Part shown: positions 25,519 through 38,465 of the stretch, piece by piece
Position numbering within the stretch: position 1 is the stretch's first letter
Layout: every line of letters starts with the position of its first letter
Source of the DNA: Loxodes magnus
Lineage: Eukaryota > Ciliophora > Karyorelictea > Loxodida > Loxodidae
Direction: 5' to 3'
DNA: 64,000 bases
Assembly (NCBI GenBank): GCA_946699065.1
Contig: CAMPDV010001587.1
Coordinates: 37,255-101,254, forward strand
Position numbers and translations under genes: made by a program
The notes under the pieces: model-generated
The model's input: only the letters and a program-made list of their open reading frames with translations
Told to the model about the DNA's origin: nothing
Databases searched by the model: none

Positions 25519-28500
25519 CTAGATAAGATTTCTAAGAAAAGTGAATAAGAAAAGCAAGTAAAAGAGTCTGAAGATCAGTTTATGTATTTGAAAGTTTTAA
25601 GAACTAGAAGTTTAAAAGAATGATAAGATTTCTAAGAAAAGTGAATAAGAAAAGCAAGTAAAAGAGTCTGAAGATCAGTTTATGTATTTGAAAGTTTTAA
25701 GAACTAGAAGTTTAAAAGAATGATAAGATTTCTAAGAAAAGTGAATAAGAAAAGCAAGTAAAAGAGTCTGAAGATCAGTTTATGTATTTGAAAGTTTTAA
25801 GAACTAGAAGTTTAAAAGAATGATAAGATTTCTAAGAAAAGTGAATAAGAAAAGCAAGTAAAAGAGTCTGAAGATCAGTTTATGTATTTGAAAGTTTAAA
25901 AGAATGATAAGATTTCTAAGAAAAGTGAATAAGAAAAGCAAGTAAAAGAGTCTGAAGATCAGTTTATGTATTTGAAAGTTTTAAGAACTAGAAGTTTAAA
26001 AGAATGATAAGATTTCTAAGAAAAGTCAATAAGAAAAGCAAGTAAAAGAGTCTAAAGATCAGTTTATGTATTTGAAAGTTTTAAGAACTAGAAGTTTAAA
26101 AGAATGATAAGATTTCTAAGAAAAGTGAATAAGAAAAGCAAGTAAAAGAGTCTGAAGATCAGTTTATGTATTTGAAAGTTTTAAGAACTAGAAGTTTAAA
26201 AGAATGATAAGATTTCTAAGAAAAGTGAATAAGAAAAGCAAGTAAAAGAATCTGAAGATCAGTTTATGTATTTGAAAGTTTTAAGAACTAGAAGTTTAAA
26301 AGAATGATAAGATTTCTAAGAAAAGTGAATAAGAAAAGCAAGTAAAAGAGTCTGAAGATCAGTTTATGTATTTGAAAGTTTTAAGAACTAGAAGTTTAAA
26401 AGAAAAGTGAATAAGAAAAGCAAGTAAAAGAGTCTGAAGATCAGTTTATGTATTTGAAAGTTTTAAGAACTAGAAGTTTAAAAGAATGATAAGATTTCTA
26501 AGAAAAGTCAATAAGAAAAGCAAGTAAAAGAGTCTGAAGATCAGTTTATGTATTTGAAAGTTTTAAGAACTAGAAGTTTAAAAGAATGATAAGATTTCTA
26601 AGAAAAGTGAATAAGAAAAGCAAGTAAAAGAGTCTGAAGATCAGTTTATGTATTTGAAAGTTTTAAGAACTAGAAGTTTAAAAGAATGATAAGATTTCTA
26701 AGAAAAGTCAATAAGAAAAGCAAGTAAAAGAGTATGAAGATCAGTTTATGTATTTGAAAGTTTTAAGAACTAGAAGTTTAAAAGAAAAGTGAATAAGAAA
26801 AGCAAGTAAAAGAGTCTGAAGATCAGTTTATGTATTTGAAAGTTTTAAGAACTAGAAGTTTAAAAGAATGATAAGATTTCTAAGAAAAGTCAATAAGAAA
26901 AGCAAGTAAAAGAGTCTGAAGATCAGTTTATGTATTTGAAAGTTTTAAGAACTAGAAGTTTAAAAGAATGATAAGATTTCTAAGAAAAGTGAATAAGAAA
27001 AGCAAGTAAAAGAGTCTGAAGATCAGTTTATGTATTTGAAAGTTTTAAGAACTAGAAGTTTAAAAGAATGATAAGATTTCTAAGAAAAGTGAATAAGAAA
27101 AGCAAGTAAAAGAGTCTGAAGATCAGTTTATGTATTTGAAAGTTTTAAGAACTAGAAGTTTAAAAGAAAAGTGAATAAGAAAAGCAAGTAAAAGAGTCTG
27201 AAGATCAGTTTATGTATTTGAAAGTTTTAAGAACTAGAAGTTTAAAAGAATGATAAGATTTCTAAGAAAAGTGAATAAGAAAAGCAAGTAAAAGAGTCTG
27301 AAGATCAGTTTATGTATTTGAAAGTTTTAAGAACTAGAAGTTTAAAAGAATGATAAGATTTCTAAGAAAAGTGAATAAGAAAAGCAAGTAAAAGAATCTG
27401 AAGATCAGTTTATGTATTTGAAAGTTTTAAGAACTAGAAGTTTAAAAGAATGATAAGATTTCTAAGAAAAGTGAATAAGAAAAGCAAGTAAAAGAGTCTG
27501 AAGATCAGTTTATGTATTTGAAAGTTTTAAGAACTAGAAGTTTAAAAGAATGATAAGATTTCTAAGAAAAGTCAATAAGAAAAGCAAGTAAAAGAGTCTG
27601 AAGATCAGTTTATGTATTTGAAAGTTTTATGAACTAGATAAGATTTCTAAGAAAAGTGAATAAGAAAAGCAAGTAAAAGAGTCTGAAGATCAGTTTATGT
27701 ATTTGAAAGTTTTAAGAACTAGAAGTTTAAAAGAATGATAAGATTTCTAAGAAAAGTGAATAAGAAAAGCAAGTAAAAGAGTCTGAAGATCAGTTTATGT
27801 ATTTGAAAGTTTTAAGAACTAGAAGTTTAAAAGAATGATAAGATTTCTAAGAAAAGTGAATAAGAAAAGCAAGTAAAAGAGTCTGAAGATCAGTTTATGT
27901 ATTTGAAAGTTTTAAGAACTAGAAGTTTAAAAGAATGATAAGATTTCTAAGAAAAGTGAATAAGAAAAGCAAGTAAAAGAGTCTGAAGATCAGTTTATGT
28001 ATTTGAAAGTTTTAAGAACTAGAAGTTTAAAAGAATGATAAGATTTCTAAGAAAAGTGAATAAGAAAAGCAAGTAAAAGAGTCTGAAGATCAGTTTATGT
28101 ATTTGAAAGTTTTAAGAACTAGAAGTTTAAAAGAATGATAAGATTTCTAAGAAAAGTGAATAAGAAAAGCAAGTAAAAGAATCTGAAGATCAGTTTATGT
28201 ATTTGAAAGTTTTAAGAACTAGAAGTTTAAAAGAATGATAAGATTTCTAAGAAAAGTGAATAAGAAAAGCAAGTAAAAGAGTCTGAAGATCAGTTTATGT
28301 ATTTGAAAGTTTTAAGAACTAGAAGTTTAAAAGAAAAGTGAATAAGAAAAGCAAGTAAAAGAGTCTGAAGATCAGTTTATGTATTTGAAAGTTTTAAGAA
28401 CTAGAAGTTTAAAAGAATGATAAGATTTCTAAGAAAAGTCAATAAGAAAAGCAAGTAAAAGAGTCTGAAGATCAGTTTATGTATTTGAAAGTTTTAAGAA

Positions 28501-31500
28501 CTAGAAGTTTAAAAGAATGATAAGATTTCTAAGAAAAGTGAATAAGAAAAGCAAGTAAAAGAGTCTGAAGATCAGTTTATGTATTTGAAAGTTTTAAGAA
28601 CTAGAAGTTTAAAAGAATGATAAGATTTCTAAGAAAAGTCAATAAGAAAAGCAAGTAAAAGAGTATGAAGATCAGTTTATGTATTTGAAAGTTTTAAGAA
28701 CTAGAAGTTTAAAAGAAAAGTGAATAAGAAAAGCAAGTAAAAGAGTCTGAAGATCAGTTTATGTATTTGAAAGTTTTAAGAACTAGAAGTTTAAAAGAAT
28801 GATAAGATTTCTAAGAAAAGTCAATAAGAAAAGCAAGTAAAAGAGTCTGAAGATCAGTTTATGTATTTGAAAGTTTTAAGAACTAGAAGTTTAAAAGAAT
28901 GATAAGATTTCTAAGAAAAGTGAATAAGAAAAGCAAGTAAAAGAGTCTGAAGATCAGTTTATGTATTTGAAAGTTTTAAGAACTAGAAGTTTAAAAGAAT
29001 GATAAGATTTCTAAGAAAAGTGAATAAGAAAAGCAAGTAAAAGAGTCTGAAGATCAGTTTATGTATTTGAAAGTTTTAAGAACTAGAAGTTTAAAAGAAA
29101 AGTGAATAAGAAAAGCAAGTAAAAGAGTCTGAAGATCAGTTTATGTATTTGAAAGTTTTAAGAACTAGAAGTTTAAAAGAATGATAAGATTTCTAAGAAA
29201 AGTGAATAAGAAAAGCAAGTAAAAGAGTCTGAAGATCAGTTTATGTATTTGAAAGTTTTAAGAACTAGAAGTTTAAAAGAATGATAAGATTTCTAAGAAA
29301 AGTGAATAAGAAAAGCAAGTAAAAGAATCTGAAGATCAGTTTATGTATTTGAAAGTTTTAAGAACTAGAAGTTTAAAAGAATGATAAGATTTCTAAGAAA
29401 AGTGAATAAGAAAAGCAAGTAAAAGAGTCTGAAGATCAGTTTATGTATTTGAAAGTTTTAAGAACTAGAAGTTTAAAAGAATGATAAGATTTCTAAGAAA
29501 AGTCAATAAGAAAAGCAAGTAAAAGAGTCTGAAGATCAGTTTATGTATTTGAAAGTTTTATGAACTAGATAAGATTTCTAAGAAAAGTGAATAAGAAAAG
29601 CAAGTAAAAGAGTCTGAAGATCAGTTTATGTATTTGAAAGTTTTAAGAACTAGAAGTTTAAAAGAATGATAAGATTTCTAAGAAAAGTGAATAAGAAAAG
29701 CAAGTAAAAGAGTCTGAAGATCAGTTTATGTATTTGAAAGTTTTAAGAACTAGAAGTTTAAAAGAATGATAAGATTTCTAAGAAAAGTGAATAAGAAAAG
29801 CAAGTAAAAGAGTCTGAAGATCAGTTTATGTATTTGAAAGTTTTAAGAACTAGAAGTTTAAAAGAATGATAAGATTTCTAAGAAAAGTGAATAAGAAAAG
29901 CAAGTAAAAGAGTCTGAAGATCAGTTTATGTATTTGAAAGTTTTAAGAACTAGAAGTTTAAAAGAATGATAAGATTTCTAAGAAAAGTGAATAAGAAAAG
30001 CAAGTAAAAGAGTCTGAAGATCAGTTTATGTATTTGAAAGTTTTAAGAACTAGAAGTTTAAAAGAATGATAAGATTTCTAAGAAAAGTGAATAAGAAAAG
30101 CAAGTAAAAGAATCTGAAGATCAGTTTATGTATTTGAAAGTTTTAAGAACTAGAAGTTTAAAAGAATGATAAGATTTCTAAGAAAAGTGAATAAGAAAAG
30201 CAAGTAAAAGAGTCTGAAGATCAGTTTATGTATTTGAAAGTTTTAAGAACTAGAAGTTTAAAAGAAAAGTGAATAAGAAAAGCAAGTAAAAGAGTCTGAA
30301 GATCAGTTTATGTATTTGAAAGTTTTAAGAACTAGAAGTTTAAAAGAATGATAAGATTTCTAAGAAAAGTCAATAAGAAAAGCAAGTAAAAGAGTCTGAA
30401 GATCAGTTTATGTATTTGAAAGTTTTAAGAACTAGAAGTTTAAAAGAATGATAAGATTTCTAAGAAAAGTGAATAAGAAAAGCAAGTAAAAGAGTCTGAA
30501 GATCAGTTTATGTATTTGAAAGTTTTAAGAACTAGAAGTTTAAAAGAATGATAAGATTTCTAAGAAAAGTCAATAAGAAAAGCAAGTAAAAGAGTATGAA
30601 GATCAGTTTATGTATTTGAAAGTTTTAAGAACTAGAAGTTTAAAAGAAAAGTGAATAAGAAAAGCAAGTAAAAGAGTCTGAAGATCAGTTTATGTATTTG
30701 AAAGTTTTAAGAACTAGAAGTTTAAAAGAATGATAAGATTTCTAAGAAAAGTCAATAAGAAAAGCAAGTAAAAGAGTCTGAAGATCAGTTTATGTATTTG
30801 AAAGTTTTAAGAACTAGAAGTTTAAAAGAATGATAAGATTTCTAAGAAAAGTGAATAAGAAAAGCAAGTAAAAGAGTCTGAAGATCAGTTTATGTATTTG
30901 AAAGTTTTAAGAACTAGAAGTTTAAAAGAATGATAAGATTTCTAAGAAAAGTGAATAAGAAAAGCAAGTAAAAGAGTCTGAAGATCAGTTTATGTATTTG
31001 AAAGTTTTAAGAACTAGAAGTTTAAAAGAAAAGTGAATAAGAAAAGCAAGTAAAAGAGTCTGAAGATCAGTTTATGTATTTGAAAGTTTTAAGAACTAGA
31101 AGTTTAAAAGAATGATAAGATTTCTAAGAAAAGTGAATAAGAAAAGCAAGTAAAAGAGTCTGAAGATCAGTTTATGTATTTGAAAGTTTTAAGAACTAGA
31201 AGTTTAAAAGAATGATAAGATTTCTAAGAAAAGTGAATAAGAAAAGCAAGTAAAAGAATCTGAAGATCAGTTTATGTATTTGAAAGTTTTAAGAACTAGA
31301 AGTTTAAAAGAATGATAAGATTTCTAAGAAAAGTGAATAAGAAAAGCAAGTAAAAGAGTCTGAAGATCAGTTTATGTATTTGAAAGTTTTAAGAACTAGA
31401 AGTTTAAAAGAATGATAAGATTTCTAAGAAAAGTCAATAAGAAAAGCAAGTAAAAGAGTCTGAAGATCAGTTTATGTATTTGAAAGTTTTATGAACTAGA

Positions 31501-32290
31501 TAAGATTTCTAAGAAAAGTGAATAAGAAAAGCAAGTAAAAGAGTCTGAAGATCAGTTTATGTATTTGAAAGTTTTAAGAACTAGAAGTTTAAAAGAATGA
31601 TAAGATTTCTAAGAAAAGTGAATAAGAAAAGCAAGTAAAAGAGTCTGAAGATCAGTTTATGTATTTGAAAGTTTTAAGAACTAGAAGTTTAAAAGAATGA
31701 TAAGATTTCTAAGAAAAGTGAATAAGAAAAGCAAGTAAAAGAGTCTGAAGATCAGTTTATGTATTTGAAAGTTTTAAGAACTAGAAGTTTAAAAGAATGA
31801 TAAGATTTCTAAGAAAAGTGAATAAGAAAAGCAAGTAAAAGAGTCTGAAGATCAGTTTATGTATTTGAAAGTTTTAAGAACTAGAAGTTTAAAAGAATGA
31901 TAAGATTTCTAAGAAAAGTGAATAAGAAAAGCAAGTAAAAGAGTCTGAAGATCAGTTTATGTATTTGAAAGTTTTAAGAACTAGAAGTTTAAAAGAATGA
32001 TAAGATTTCTAAGAAAAGTGAATAAGAAAAGCAAGTAAAAGAATCTGAAGATCAGTTTATGTATTTGAAAGTTTTAAGAACTAGAAGTTTAAAAGAATGA
32101 TAAGATTTCTAAGAAAAGTGAATAAGAAAAGCAAGTAAAAGAGTCTGAAGATCAGTTTATGTATTTGAAAGTTTTAAGAACTAGAAGTTTAAAAGAATGA
32201 TAAGATTTCTAAGAAAAGTGAATAAGAAAAGCAAGTAAAAGAGTATGAAGATCAGTTTATGTATTTGAAAGTTTTAAGAACTAGAAGTTT
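25519..32290 (+). repeat. 20-mer higher-order repeat, 1,931 bp, about three copies
   Basis: A private T (m68, next to a D15) recurs at 27,630, 29,561 and 31,492, spaced exactly 1,931. A34 at 26,250, 28,181, 30,112 and 32,043 and D18 at 26,398 and 28,329 keep the same period, so it covers about 26.1-32.2 kb. The unit is five plain monomers, A34, D18, plain, C11, plain, C11-A36-D18, plain, C11, plain, D18, two plain, A34, plain, C11-D15. That is 20 monomers less 69 bases. The leftmost block (25,519-27,634, 2,115 bp) is a 22-mer precursor form that still has the D15-to-D16 cassette and an A38 monomer. This is the most regular stretch of the window. Confidence 0.93.
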
Positions 32291-34671
32291 AAAAGAAAAG
32301 TGAATAAGAAAAGCAAGTAAAAGAGTCTGAAGATCAGTTTATGTATTTGAAAGTTTTAAGAACTAGAAGTTTAAAAGAATGATAAGATTTCTAAGAAAAG
32401 TCAATAAGAAAAGCAAGTAAAAGAGTCTGAAGATCAGTTTATGTATTTGAAAGTTTTAAGAACTAGAAGTTTAAAAGAATGATAAGATTTCTAAGAAAAG
32501 TGAATAAGAAAAGCAAGTAAAAGAGTCTGAAGATCAGTTTATGTATTTGAAAGTTTTAAGAACTAGAAGTTTAAAAGAAAAGTGAATAAGAAAAGCAAGT
32601 AAAAGAGTCTGAAGATCAGTTTATGTATTTGAAAGTTTTAAGAACTAGAAGTTTAAAAGAATGATAAGATTTCTAAGAAAAGTGAATAAGAAAAGCAAGT
32701 AAAAGAGTCTGAAGATCAGTTTATGTATTTGAAAGTTTTAAGAACTAGATAAGATTTCTAAGAAAAGTGAATAAGAAAAGCAAGTAAAAGAGTCTGAAGA
32801 TCAGTTTATGTATTTGAAAGTTTTAAGAACTAGAAGTTTAAAAGAATGATAAGATTTCTAAGAAAAGTGAATAAGAAAAGCAAGTAAAAGAGTCTGAAGA
32901 TCAGTTTATGTATTTGAAAGTTTTAAGAACTAGAAGTTTAAAAGAATGATAAGATTTCTAAGAAAAGTGAATAAGAAAAGCAAGTAAAAGAGTCTGAAGA
33001 TCAGTTTATGTATTTGAAAGTTTTAAGAACTAGAAGTTTAAAAGAATGATAAGATTTCTAAGAAAAGTGAATAAGAAAAGCAAGTAAAAGAGTCTGAAGA
33101 TCAGTTTATGTATTTGAAAGTTTTAAGAACTAGAAGTTTAAAAGAATGATAAGATTTCTAAGAAAAGTGAATAAGAAAAGCAAGTAAAAGAGTCTGAAGA
33201 TCAGTTTATGTATTTGAAAGTTTTAAGAACTAGAAGTTTAAAAGAATGATAAGATTTCTAAGAAAAGTGAATAAGAAAAGCAAGTAAAAGAGTCTGAAGA
33301 TCAGTTTATGTATTTGAAAGTTTTAAGAACTAGAAGTTTAAAAGAATGATAAGATTTCTAAGAAAAGTGAATAAGAAAAGCAAGTAAAAGAGTCTGAAGA
33401 TCAGTTTATGTATTTGAAAGTTTTAAGAACTAGAAGTTTAAAAGAATGATAAGATTTCTAAGAAAAGTGAATAAGAAAAGCAAGTAAAAGAATCTGAAGA
33501 TCAGTTTATGTATTTGAAAGTTTTAAGAACTAGAAGTTTAAAAGAATGATAAGATTTCTAAGAAAAGTGAATAAGAAAAGCAAGTAAAAGAGTCTGAAGA
33601 TCAGTTTATGTATTTGAAAGTTTTAAGAACTAGAAGTTTAAAAGAATGATAAGATTTCTAAGAAAAGTGAATAAGAAAAGCAAGTAAAAGAGTATGAAGA
33701 TCAGTTTATGTATTTGAAAGTTTTAAGAACTAGAAGTTTAAAAGAAAAGTGAATAAGAAAAGCAAGTAAAAGAGTCTGAAGATCAGTTTATGTATTTGAA
33801 AGTTTTAAGAACTAGAAGTTTAAAAGAATGATAAGATTTCTAAGAAAAGTCAATAAGAAAAGCAAGTAAAAGAGTCTGAAGATCAGTTTATGTATTTGAA
33901 AGTTTTAAGAACTAGAAGTTTAAAAGAATGATAAGATTTCTAAGAAAAGTGAATAAGAAAAGCAAGTAAAAGAGTCTGAAGATCAGTTTATGTATTTGAA
34001 AGTTTTAAGAACTAGAAGTTTAAAAGAAAAGTGAATAAGAAAAGCAAGTAAAAGAGTCTGAAGATCAGTTTATGTATTTGAAAGTTTTAAGAACTAGAAG
34101 TTTAAAAGAATGATAAGATTTCTAAGAAAAGTGAATAAGAAAAGCAAGTAAAAGAGTCTGAAGATCAGTTTATGTATTTGAAAGTTTTAAGAACTAGATA
34201 AGATTTCTAAGAAAAGTGAATAAGAAAAGCAAGTAAAAGAGTCTGAAGATCAGTTTATGTATTTGAAAGTTTTAAGAACTAGAAGTTTAAAAGAATGATA
34301 AGATTTCTAAGAAAAGTGAATAAGAAAAGCAAGTAAAAGAGTCTGAAGATCAGTTTATGTATTTGAAAGTTTTAAGAACTAGAAGTTTAAAAGAATGATA
34401 AGATTTCTAAGAAAAGTGAATAAGAAAAGCAAGTAAAAGAGTCTGAAGATCAGTTTATGTATTTGAAAGTTTTAAGAACTAGAAGTTTAAAAGAATGATA
34501 AGATTTCTAAGAAAAGTGAATAAGAAAAGCAAGTAAAAGAGTCTGAAGATCAGTTTATGTATTTGAAAGTTTTAAGAACTAGAAGTTTAAAAGAATGATA
34601 AGATTTCTAAGAAAAGTGAATAAGAAAAGCAAGTAAAAGAGTCTGAAGATCAGTTTATGTATTTGAAAGTT
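32291..34671 (+). repeat. 15-mer higher-order repeat, 1,449 bp, about two copies
   Basis: Marker pairs with offset 1,449: A34 (32,043 and 33,492), A36-D18 junction (32,291 and 33,740), D18 without A36 (32,573 and 34,022) and D15 (32,745 and 34,194). The unit is 15 monomers less two D18 and one D15. The repeat starts at about 31.6 kb, inside the tail of the 1,931-bp block, so the two amplification units overlap. It ends near 34.6 kb, where the second copy carries D16 (end 34,672) in place of a full monomer. Confidence 0.9.
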
Positions 34672-37100
34672 TAAAAGAATGATAAGATTTCTAAGAAAAG
34701 TGAATAAGAAAAGCAAGTAAAAGAGTCTGAAGATCAGTTTATGTATTTGAAAGTTTTAAGAACTAGAAGTTTAAAAGAATGATAAGATTTCTAAGAAAAG
34801 TGAATAAGAAAAGCAAGTAAAAGAGTCTAAAGATCAGTTTATGTATTTGAAAGTTTTAAGAACTAGAAGTTTAAAAGAATGATAAGATTTCTAAGAAAAG
34901 TGAATAAGAAAAGCAAGTAAAAGAGTCTGAAGATCAGTTTATGTATTTGAAAGTTTTAAGAACTAGAAGTTTAAAAGAATGATAAGATTTCTAAGAAAAG
35001 TGAATAAGAAAAGCAAGTAAAAGAATCTGAAGATCAGTTTATGTATTTGAAAGTTTTAAGAACTAGAAGTTTAAAAGAATGATAAGATTTCTAAGAAAAG
35101 TGAATAAGAAAAGCAAGTAAAAGAGTCTGAAGATCAGTTTATGTATTTGAAAGTTTTAAGAACTAGAAGTTTAAAAGAAAAGTGAATAAGAAAAGCAAGT
35201 AAAAGAGTCTGAAGATCAGTTTATGTATTTGAAAGTTTTAAGAACTAGAAGTTTAAAAGAATGATAAGATTTCTAAGAAAAGTCAATAAGAAAAGCAAGT
35301 AAAAGAGTCTGAAGATCAGTTTATGTATTTGAAAGTTTTAAGAACTAGAAGTTTAAAAGAATGATAAGATTTCTAAGAAAAGTGAATAAGAAAAGCAAGT
35401 AAAAGAGTCTGAAGATCAGTTTATGTATTTGAAAGTTTTAAGAACTAGAAGTTTAAAAGAATGATAAGATTTCTAAGAAAAGTCAATAAGAAAAGCAAGT
35501 AAAAGAGTATGAAGATCAGTTTATGTATTTGAAAGTTTTAAGAACTAGAAGTTTAAAAGAAAAGTGAATAAGAAAAGCAAGTAAAAGAGTCTGAAGATCA
35601 GTTTATGTATTTGAAAGTTTTAAGAACTAGAAGTTTAAAAGAATGATAAGATTTCTAAGAAAAGTCAATAAGAAAAGCAAGTAAAAGAGTCTGAAGATCA
35701 GTTTATGTATTTGAAAGTTTTAAGAACTAGAAGTTTAAAAGAATGATAAGATTTCTAAGAAAAGTGAATAAGAAAAGCAAGTAAAAGAGTCTGAAGATCA
35801 GTTTATGTATTTGAAAGTTTTAAGAACTAGAAGTTTAAAAGAATGATAAGATTTCTAAGAAAAGTGAATAAGAAAAGCAAGTAAAAGAGTCTGAAGATCA
35901 GTTTATGTATTTGAAAGTTTTAAGAACTAGAAGTTTAAAAGAAAAGTGAATAAGAAAAGCAAGTAAAAGAGTCTGAAGATCAGTTTATGTATTTGAAAGT
36001 TTTAAGAACTAGAAGTTTAAAAGAATGATAAGATTTCTAAGAAAAGTGAATAAGAAAAGCAAGTAAAAGAGTCTGAAGATCAGTTTATGTATTTGAAAGT
36101 TTTAAGAACTAGAAGTTTAAAAGAATGATAAGATTTCTAAGAAAAGTGAATAAGAAAAGCAAGTAAAAGAGTCTGAAGATCAGTTTATGTATTTGAAAGT
36201 TTTAAGAACTAGAAGTTTAAAAGAATGATAAGATTTCTAAGAAAAGTGAATAAGAAAAGCAAGTAAAAGAGTCTGAAGATCAGTTTATGTATTTGAAAGT
36301 TTTAAGAACTAGAAGTTTAAAAGAATGATAAGATTTCTAAGAAAAGTGAATAAGAAAAGCAAGTAAAAGAATCTGAAGATCAGTTTATGTATTTGAAAGT
36401 TTTAAGAACTAGAAGTTTAAAAGAATGATAAGATTTCTAAGAAAAGTGAATAAGAAAAGCAAGTAAAAGAGTCTGAAGATCAGTTTATGTATTTGAAAGT
36501 TTTAAGAACTAGAAGTTTAAAAGAATGATAAGATTTCTAAGAAAAGTCAATAAGAAAAGCAAGTAAAAGAGTCTGAAGATCAGTTTATGTATTTGAAAGT
36601 TTTATGAACTAGATAAGATTTCTAAGAAAAGTGAATAAGAAAAGCAAGTAAAAGAGTCTGAAGATCAGTTTATGTATTTGAAAGTTTTAAGAACTAGAAG
36701 TTTAAAAGAATGATAAGATTTCTAAGAAAAGTGAATAAGAAAAGCAAGTAAAAGAGTCTGAAGATCAGTTTATGTATTTGAAAGTTTTAAGAACTAGAAG
36801 TTTAAAAGAATGATAAGATTTCTAAGAAAAGTGAATAAGAAAAGCAAGTAAAAGAGTCTGAAGATCAGTTTATGTATTTGAAAGTTTTAAGAACTAGAAG
36901 TTTAAAAGAATGATAAGATTTCTAAGAAAAGTGAATAAGAAAAGCAAGTAAAAGAGTCTGAAGATCAGTTTATGTATTTGAAAGTTTTAAGAACTAGAAG
37001 TTTAAAAGAATGATAAGATTTCTAAGAAAAGTGAATAAGAAAAGCAAGTAAAAGAGTCTGAAGATCAGTTTATGTATTTGAAAGTTTTAAGAACTAGATA
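34672..37100 (+). repeat. Displaced copy of the 25.5-27.6 kb block
   Basis: From D16 (34,672) through A38, A34 and three D18 junctions, the monomer order matches 25,897-27,162 with a constant offset of 8,775 (for example D18 26,780 and 35,555; 27,162 and 35,937). The private T beside D15 at 36,605 matches 27,630 with offset 8,975, because two extra monomers lie before it. One difference: the A38 monomer has G11 here and C11 at about 26,044. A further D15 follows at 37,094. Confidence 0.85.
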
Positions 37101-38465
37101 AGATTTCTAAGAAAAGTGAATAAGAAAAGCAAGTAAAAGAGTATGAAGATCAGTTTATGTATTTGAAAGTTTTAAGAACTAGAAGTTTAAAAGAATGATA
37201 AGATTTCTAAGAAAAAAGAATAAGAAAAGCAAGTAAAAGAGTCTGAAGATCAGTTTATGTATTTGAAAGTTTTAAGAACTAGAAGTTTAAAAGAATGATA
37301 AGATTTCTAAGAAAAGTGAATAAGAAAAGCAAGTAAAAGAGTCTGAAGATCAGTTTATGTATTTGAAAGTTTTAAGAACTAGAAGTTTAAAAGAATGATA
37401 AGATTTCCAAGATAAATGAATAAGAAAAGCAAGTAAAAGAGTCTGAAGATCAGTTTATGTATTTGAAAGTTTTAAGAACTAGAAGTTTAAAAGAATGATA
37501 AGATTTCTAAGAAAAGTGAATAAGAAAAGCAAGTAAAAGAGTATGAAGATCAGTTTATGTATTTGAAAGTTTTAAGAACTAGAAGTTTAAAAGAATGATA
37601 AGATTTCTAAGAAAAGTGAATAAGAAAAGCAAGTAAAAGAGTCTTAAGATCAGTTTATGTATTTGAAAGTTTTAAGAACTAGAAGTTTAAAAGAATGATA
37701 AGATTTCTAAGAAAAGTGAATAAGAAAAGCAAGTAAAAGAGTATGAAGATCAGTTTATGTATTTGAAAGTTTTAAGAACTAGAAGTTTAAAAGAAAAGTG
37801 AATAAGAAAAGCAAGTAAAAGAGTCTGAAGATCAGTTTATGTATTTGAAAGTTTTAAGAACTAGAAGTTTAAAAGAATGATAAGATTTCTAAGAAAAGTC
37901 AATAAGAAAAGCAAGTAAAAGAGTCTGAAGATCAGTTTATGTATTTGAAAGTTTTAAGAACTAGAAGTTTAAAAGAATGATAAGATTTCTAAGAAAAGTG
38001 AATAAGAAAAGCAAGTAAAAGAGTCTGAAGATCAGTTTATGTATTTGAAAGTTTTAAGAACTAGAAGTTTAAAAGAATGATAAGATTTCTAAGAAAAGTG
38101 AATAAGAAAAGCAAGTAAAAGAGTCTGAAGATCAGTTTATGTATTTGAAAGTTTTAAGAACTAGAAGTTTAAAAGAATGATAAGATTTCTAAGAAAAGTC
38201 AATAAGAAAAGCAAGTAAAAGAGTCTGAAGATCAGTTTATGTATTTGAAAGTTTTAAGAACTAGAAGTTTAAAAGAATGATAAGATTTCTAAGAAAAGTG
38301 AATAAGAAAAGCAAGTAAAAGAGTCTGAAGATCAGTTTATGTATTTGAAAGTTTTAAGAACTAGAAGTTTAAAAGATTGATAAGATTTCTAAGAAAAGTG
38401 AATAAGAAAATCAAGTAAAAGAGTCTGAAGATCAGTTTATGTATTTGAAAGTTTTAAGAACTAGA
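37101..38465 (+). repeat. Variant-rich satellite patchwork
   Basis: Between D15 at 37,094 and D15 near 38,462 the order fits none of the neighbouring higher-order repeats and many variants occur. They include GT to AA at 37,216-37,217 (m9-10), the triple variant at 37,408, an m38 T at 37,645, an m88 T at 37,377+1,000 (38,377), and an m22 T at 38,411. A36 monomers both with D18 (junction near 37,790) and without it are present. It looks like a boundary between separately amplified blocks. Confidence 0.8.
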
